Of a stretch of DNA of 64,000 nucleotides, positions 63,999 to 64,000 are shown piece after piece. The translations under genes were made by a program, and so were the position numbers. The notes under the pieces were generated by a model. The model was not told the origin of the DNA and ran no database searches. It saw only the letters and a list, made by a program, of their open reading frames with translations. The DNA comes from Holtiella tumoricola (GTDB taxonomy: Bacteria > Bacillota > Clostridia > Lachnospirales > Cellulosilyticaceae). How positions within the stretch are numbered: position 1 is the first letter of the stretch; each line of letters starts with the position of its first letter. Location of the stretch: NCBI RefSeq assembly GCF_027857615.1, contig NZ_JAQIFT010000033.1:1-64000 (forward strand). The letters run 5' to 3'.

Positions 63999-64000
63999 AG

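Overview
The window reads as a large integrative and conjugative element (ICE) of a low-GC anaerobic Firmicute, most likely class Clostridia (Lachnospiraceae or Peptostreptococcaceae type). The basis is a clostridial conjugation module (MobP-type relaxase, VirD4, VirB4, PrgI, TrbL/VirB6 and a set of small clostridial ICE proteins), tandem large serine recombinases, a CD1871A-type CXXC protein, and an [FeFe] hydrogenase with rubrerythrin. No rRNA, tRNA or CRISPR array was seen. Almost all element genes lie on the minus strand, so the transfer operon reads from right to left.

Layout: (1) 1-6 kb is the recombination end. It has three tandem serine recombinases (the middle one lacks the catalytic domain), a small protein, a sigma-70-like factor, and two leader/hairpin regions that look like attenuators. 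(2) 6-19 kb is AT-rich cargo of motility and signalling type: hemerythrin, CheV, a chemoreceptor, a frameshifted surface protein, an IbrA/IbrB-like pair with a CPBP protease, a diguanylate cyclase, and a broken PAS-GGDEF-EAL protein. Just upstream of the last gene is a promoter firing into a 14.5-copy tetranucleotide repeat, followed by a terminator. (3) 19-42 kb is the conjugation core. It holds a HTH protein, virD4 interrupted by a complete group II intron, a primase-like TOPRIM protein, a relaxase with Sel1 repeats, a candidate oriT, small ICE proteins, an M23 peptidase, an XRE/HipA-like pair, VirB4, PrgI, an overlapping cytosine methyltransferase pair, a DUF4406 protein, TrbL, and RHH-type proteins.

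(4) 42.3-58.1 kb is a second cargo island that splits the transfer operon. Its left part is an AraC regulator, a two-component system facing a redox operon (CXXC protein, 4Fe-4S membrane protein, TlpA-like lipoprotein, broken CPBP protease), and a hydrogenase-rubredoxin-rubrerythrin fusion. Its right part (48.7-58.1 kb) is an array of small plus-strand genes resembling immunity or accessory proteins. They are separated by conserved intergenic modules, each a hairpin followed by a roughly 30-nt conserved motif. (5) 58.1-64 kb resumes the transfer operon with a pilin-like protein, secreted proteins, TadE-like pseudopilins and TadB/TadC-like membrane proteins; the last gene runs off the window.

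If this is one element, transfer depends on the Tad-like and type IV-like genes, the relaxase acting at oriT near 29.4-29.8 kb, and excision by the recombinases. The cargo would then affect redox defence, behaviour and interbacterial immunity. Neither attachment site is inside the window, so the single-element reading is an inference. The alternative is that 6-19 kb is chromosome between two elements.
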